Source: Muribaculaceae bacterium (GTDB lineage: Bacteria > Bacteroidota > Bacteroidia > Bacteroidales > Muribaculaceae). From it: 50,300 nucleotides of DNA. The stretch covers positions 1 through 50,300 of the forward strand of contig JAFZKD010000049.1 of the NCBI GenBank assembly GCA_017553785.1. Reading direction: 5' to 3'. A model generated the notes under the pieces. It had not been told where the DNA came from, did not search any database, and saw only the letters and a program-made list of their open reading frames with translations. Of this stretch, positions 48,674 to 50,300 are shown piece by piece (within the stretch, counting starts at the first letter, position 1; each line of letters starts with the position of its first letter). A program made the position numbers and the translations under genes.

Positions 48674-49804
48674 ATGATTTCACCCAGTCGTTTATTTGAT
48701 GAATTGAAGTCTCGTGATGTCGATTTCTATACCGGTGTCCCGGATTCGCTGTTGAAGAACCTGTGTGCCTATATTACCGATCATCTTCCTGCTAGTCAGC
48801 ACATCATCGCTGCCAATGAGGGCGGTGCGGTGGCTCTGGCGGCAGGATATTATTTGGCCACAGGGAAAATCCCTGTGGTGTATATGCAAAATTCAGGTTT
48901 AGGCAACACCGTGAATCCGTTAATGTCATTGACTGATAAGTTGGTGTATAAAATACCTGTGTTGCTCATTATTGGATGGCGTGGTGAACCTGGCGTGAAA
49001 GATGAGCCACAGCATCGCAAACAAGGACTAGTGACAATTCCTTTGCTTGAGACATTGGGTATTGAACATGAGATTATGGTCGAAGATGAATCTTTGCTTC
49101 CAGCCCAAGTGGAGCGTGCGGTTTCCCACATGAGCAATACTGGAGAAGCATTTGCTCTAGTTGTGAGGAAGGGCACATTCGACGACTACATGCTAAGAAC
49201 CAACCAGGAGTCTGCTCTTTCCCTAAATCGAGAACGGGCTATTGAATTAATCACAAGTGCTATCACTGACCGGGATGTGATTGTCTCGACAACCGGAAAG
49301 ACCAGTCGTGAACTGTTTGAATATCGTACAGCTTTACACCAAGGACATCAACAGGATTTCTTGACGGTAGGCTCAATGGGTCACGCATCTCAAATTGCTC
49401 TTGGCATTGCATTAAATCAGCCTGACCGTAATGTGTATTGTTTTGATGGTGATGGCGCCACGATAATGCACATGGGAAACATGGCTATCATTGGTACTGT
49501 GGCTCCTGAGAATTATTATCATATAGTCTTTAATAATGGTGCCCATGATTCTGTTGGAGGACAACCCACGGTCGGTTTTAAAGTTGATATTCCAGCAGTA
49601 GCCAAGGCTTTGGGCTATAAGACTGTCGTCAGTGTGGACAATGAGGAAGACCTGATCAGTCAGTTAAGGGACTTGACAAATAATAAAGCGCCATTACTGT
49701 TTGAGGTGAAAGTGCTGAAAGGTGCACGCAAAGACTTGGGACGTCCCACGACAACGCCAATTGAAAATAAAGAGGCGCTTATGTCGTTTTTGCTTGACAA
49801 ATAA
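48674..49804 (+). CDS. aepY: Phosphonopyruvate decarboxylase
   Basis: A 376-residue thiamine-diphosphate enzyme that decarboxylates phosphonopyruvate to phosphonoacetaldehyde, pulling the unfavourable mutase step forward. The N-terminal pyrimidine domain has FYTGVPDSLLKNL, ANEGGAVALAAGYY with the catalytic Glu, and YMQNSGLGNTVNPLMSL. The C-terminal PP domain has the ThDP motif FDGDGATIMHMGNMA...VFNNGAHDSVGGQP. The length and these motifs match Ppd rather than sulfopyruvate decarboxylase. It is the last gene of the operon; the shared hairpin beyond it follows at 49818. Confidence 0.94.
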   Translation: MISPSRLFDELKSRDVDFYTGVPDSLLKNLCAYITDHLPASQHIIAANEGGAVALAAGYYLATGKIPVVYMQNSGLGNTVNPLMSLTDKLVYKIPVLLIIGWRGEPGVKDEPQHRKQGLVTIPLLETLGIEHEIMVEDESLLPAQVERAVSHMSNTGEAFALVVRKGTFDDYMLRTNQESALSLNRERAIELITSAITDRDVIVSTTGKTSRELFEYRTALHQGHQQDFLTVGSMGHASQIALGIALNQPDRNVYCFDGDGATIMHMGNMAIIGTVAPENYYHIVFNNGAHDSVGGQPTVGFKVDIPAVAKALGYKTVVSVDNEEDLISQLRDLTNNKAPLLFEVKVLKGARKDLGRPTTTPIENKEALMSFLLDK

Positions 49805-49817
49805 GATCCTTAGAAAA

Positions 49818-49860
49818 ACAGTACAGGCTCCCAACCATCAAAGTTGAGAGCCTGTTCTGT
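49818..49860. terminator. Terminator between aepY and rpsP
   Basis: Bases 49818-49835 pair with 49843-49860 (two mismatches) around a CATCAAA loop. The minus strand ends in TTTTT, so it best serves rpsP; it can also stop the phosphonate operon. Confidence 0.78.
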
Positions 49861-49887
49861 GATAGTAAATAAAGAACGGGCTGTTCT

Positions 49888-50300
49888 TTATGCCTCGGGA
49901 GCAGCCTCCTCAGCGGGAGCCTCCTCGGCGGCAGGCTCTTCGGCGGGAGCCTCGGCGGCAGCAGCCTCTTGAGCAGCCTTGGCAGCCTCAGCCTCGGCAG
50001 CGGCCTTAGCGGCAGCAATCTCGGCTTTCTTCTTGGCTACAGCCTCGGCCTTGGCCTCGTTCTTCTTAGCCTCCTCGGCGATGGTCTTCTTGTCGGCAGC
50101 CTTCTTGTCGTCGCGTTCCTTGTTGCGGATAGCGTCGAGCTTAGCCTGCTTCTCGGCCTTCCAGGCCTCGAAACGCTTCTGAGCCTCTTCCTCGGAGAAA
50201 GCGCCCTTCTTGACGCCACCCTGGAGGTGCTTCATCAGCATCACACCCTCGCGAGAGAGAATGTTGCGTACAGTGTCGGTGGGAATTGCACCTACGTTGA
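49888..50300 (-). CDS. rpsP: Ribosomal protein S16, 5' partial, with Ala/Glu-rich tail
   Basis: The C-terminal part of 30S protein S16; the N-terminal third lies beyond the window end. The visible frame reads [19 protein letters not shown], then [20 protein letters not shown], which matches the S16 core in Bacteroidetes and is open to the last base. The remainder is a charged coiled-coil-like stretch ([20 protein letters not shown]) and a low-complexity tail of Ala, Glu and Pro ending APEEA-like EAAPEA. Bacteroidetes S16 proteins carry such extensions, absent in E. coli. A small AAAGAAC/GTTCTTT hairpin spans the stop codon. Confidence 0.92.
   Translation of the reverse strand, partial: NVGAIPTDTVRNILSREGVMLMKHLQGGVKKGAFSEEEAQKRFEAWKAEKQAKLDAIRNKERDDKKAADKKTIAEEAKKNEAKAEAVAKKKAEIAAAKAAAEAEAAKAAQEAAAAEAPAEEPAAEEAPAEEAAPEA

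Overview
The window reads as a chromosomal segment of a strictly anaerobic Bacteroidales bacterium, probably a gut Muribaculaceae or Prevotellaceae relative. Support comes from the many promoters with the Bacteroidetes -7 box TAnnTTTG, the Bacteroidetes form of LptD, DUF4827 and DUF5063 proteins, ribosomal protein S16 with a long Ala/Glu-rich tail, and secreted proteins ending in dockerin-like tails. The genus is an inference. Gene order is dense, with no tRNA, rRNA, CRISPR array or transposase.

Region 1 (1-7.4 kb) is hydrogen metabolism: a NADH/ferredoxin-linked [FeFe] hydrogenase (hydB, cut by the window edge, then hydA and hydC), and facing it a maturation operon hydG, a zeta-toxin-like kinase, hydF. 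hydE is not present. Region 2 (7.6-15.2 kb) holds lptD overlapping a YiiX-like amidase, a LysE-type exporter, the ptb-buk pair that makes ATP from butyryl-CoA or branched acyl-CoA, and tatA-tatC.

Region 3 (15.2-18.6 kb) carries two secreted proteins with unrelated bodies but nearly the same dockerin-like C-terminus. Region 4 (18.6-31.8 kb) is mostly housekeeping: mgtC-like and Kef-type antiporter genes, a secreted endonuclease/exonuclease/phosphatase-fold enzyme, the DHH phosphoesterase-DUF4827-glmM operon, aroE-comEC, mlaD and dnaA. Region 5 (31.8-41.3 kb) has two minus-strand operons, nadD-DUF5063-apeB-ABC-F-umuC and yicC-omp-gmk, separated by a plus-strand island of a small HTH protein and two envelope proteins.

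Region 6 (41.4-49.8 kb) is the most striking part. One promoter appears to drive eight tightly packed genes: a membrane GT2 glycosyltransferase, a KdsC-like HAD phosphatase, a flippase, galE, a LicD-family transferase, a phosphonoacetaldehyde-reductase-like alcohol dehydrogenase, a fused cytidylyltransferase-PEP mutase, and phosphonopyruvate decarboxylase. Together they predict PEP -> phosphonopyruvate -> phosphonoacetaldehyde -> 2-hydroxyethylphosphonate -> CMP-activated phosphonate -> transfer by LicD to a surface glycan or glycolipid. The window ends inside rpsP on the minus strand.
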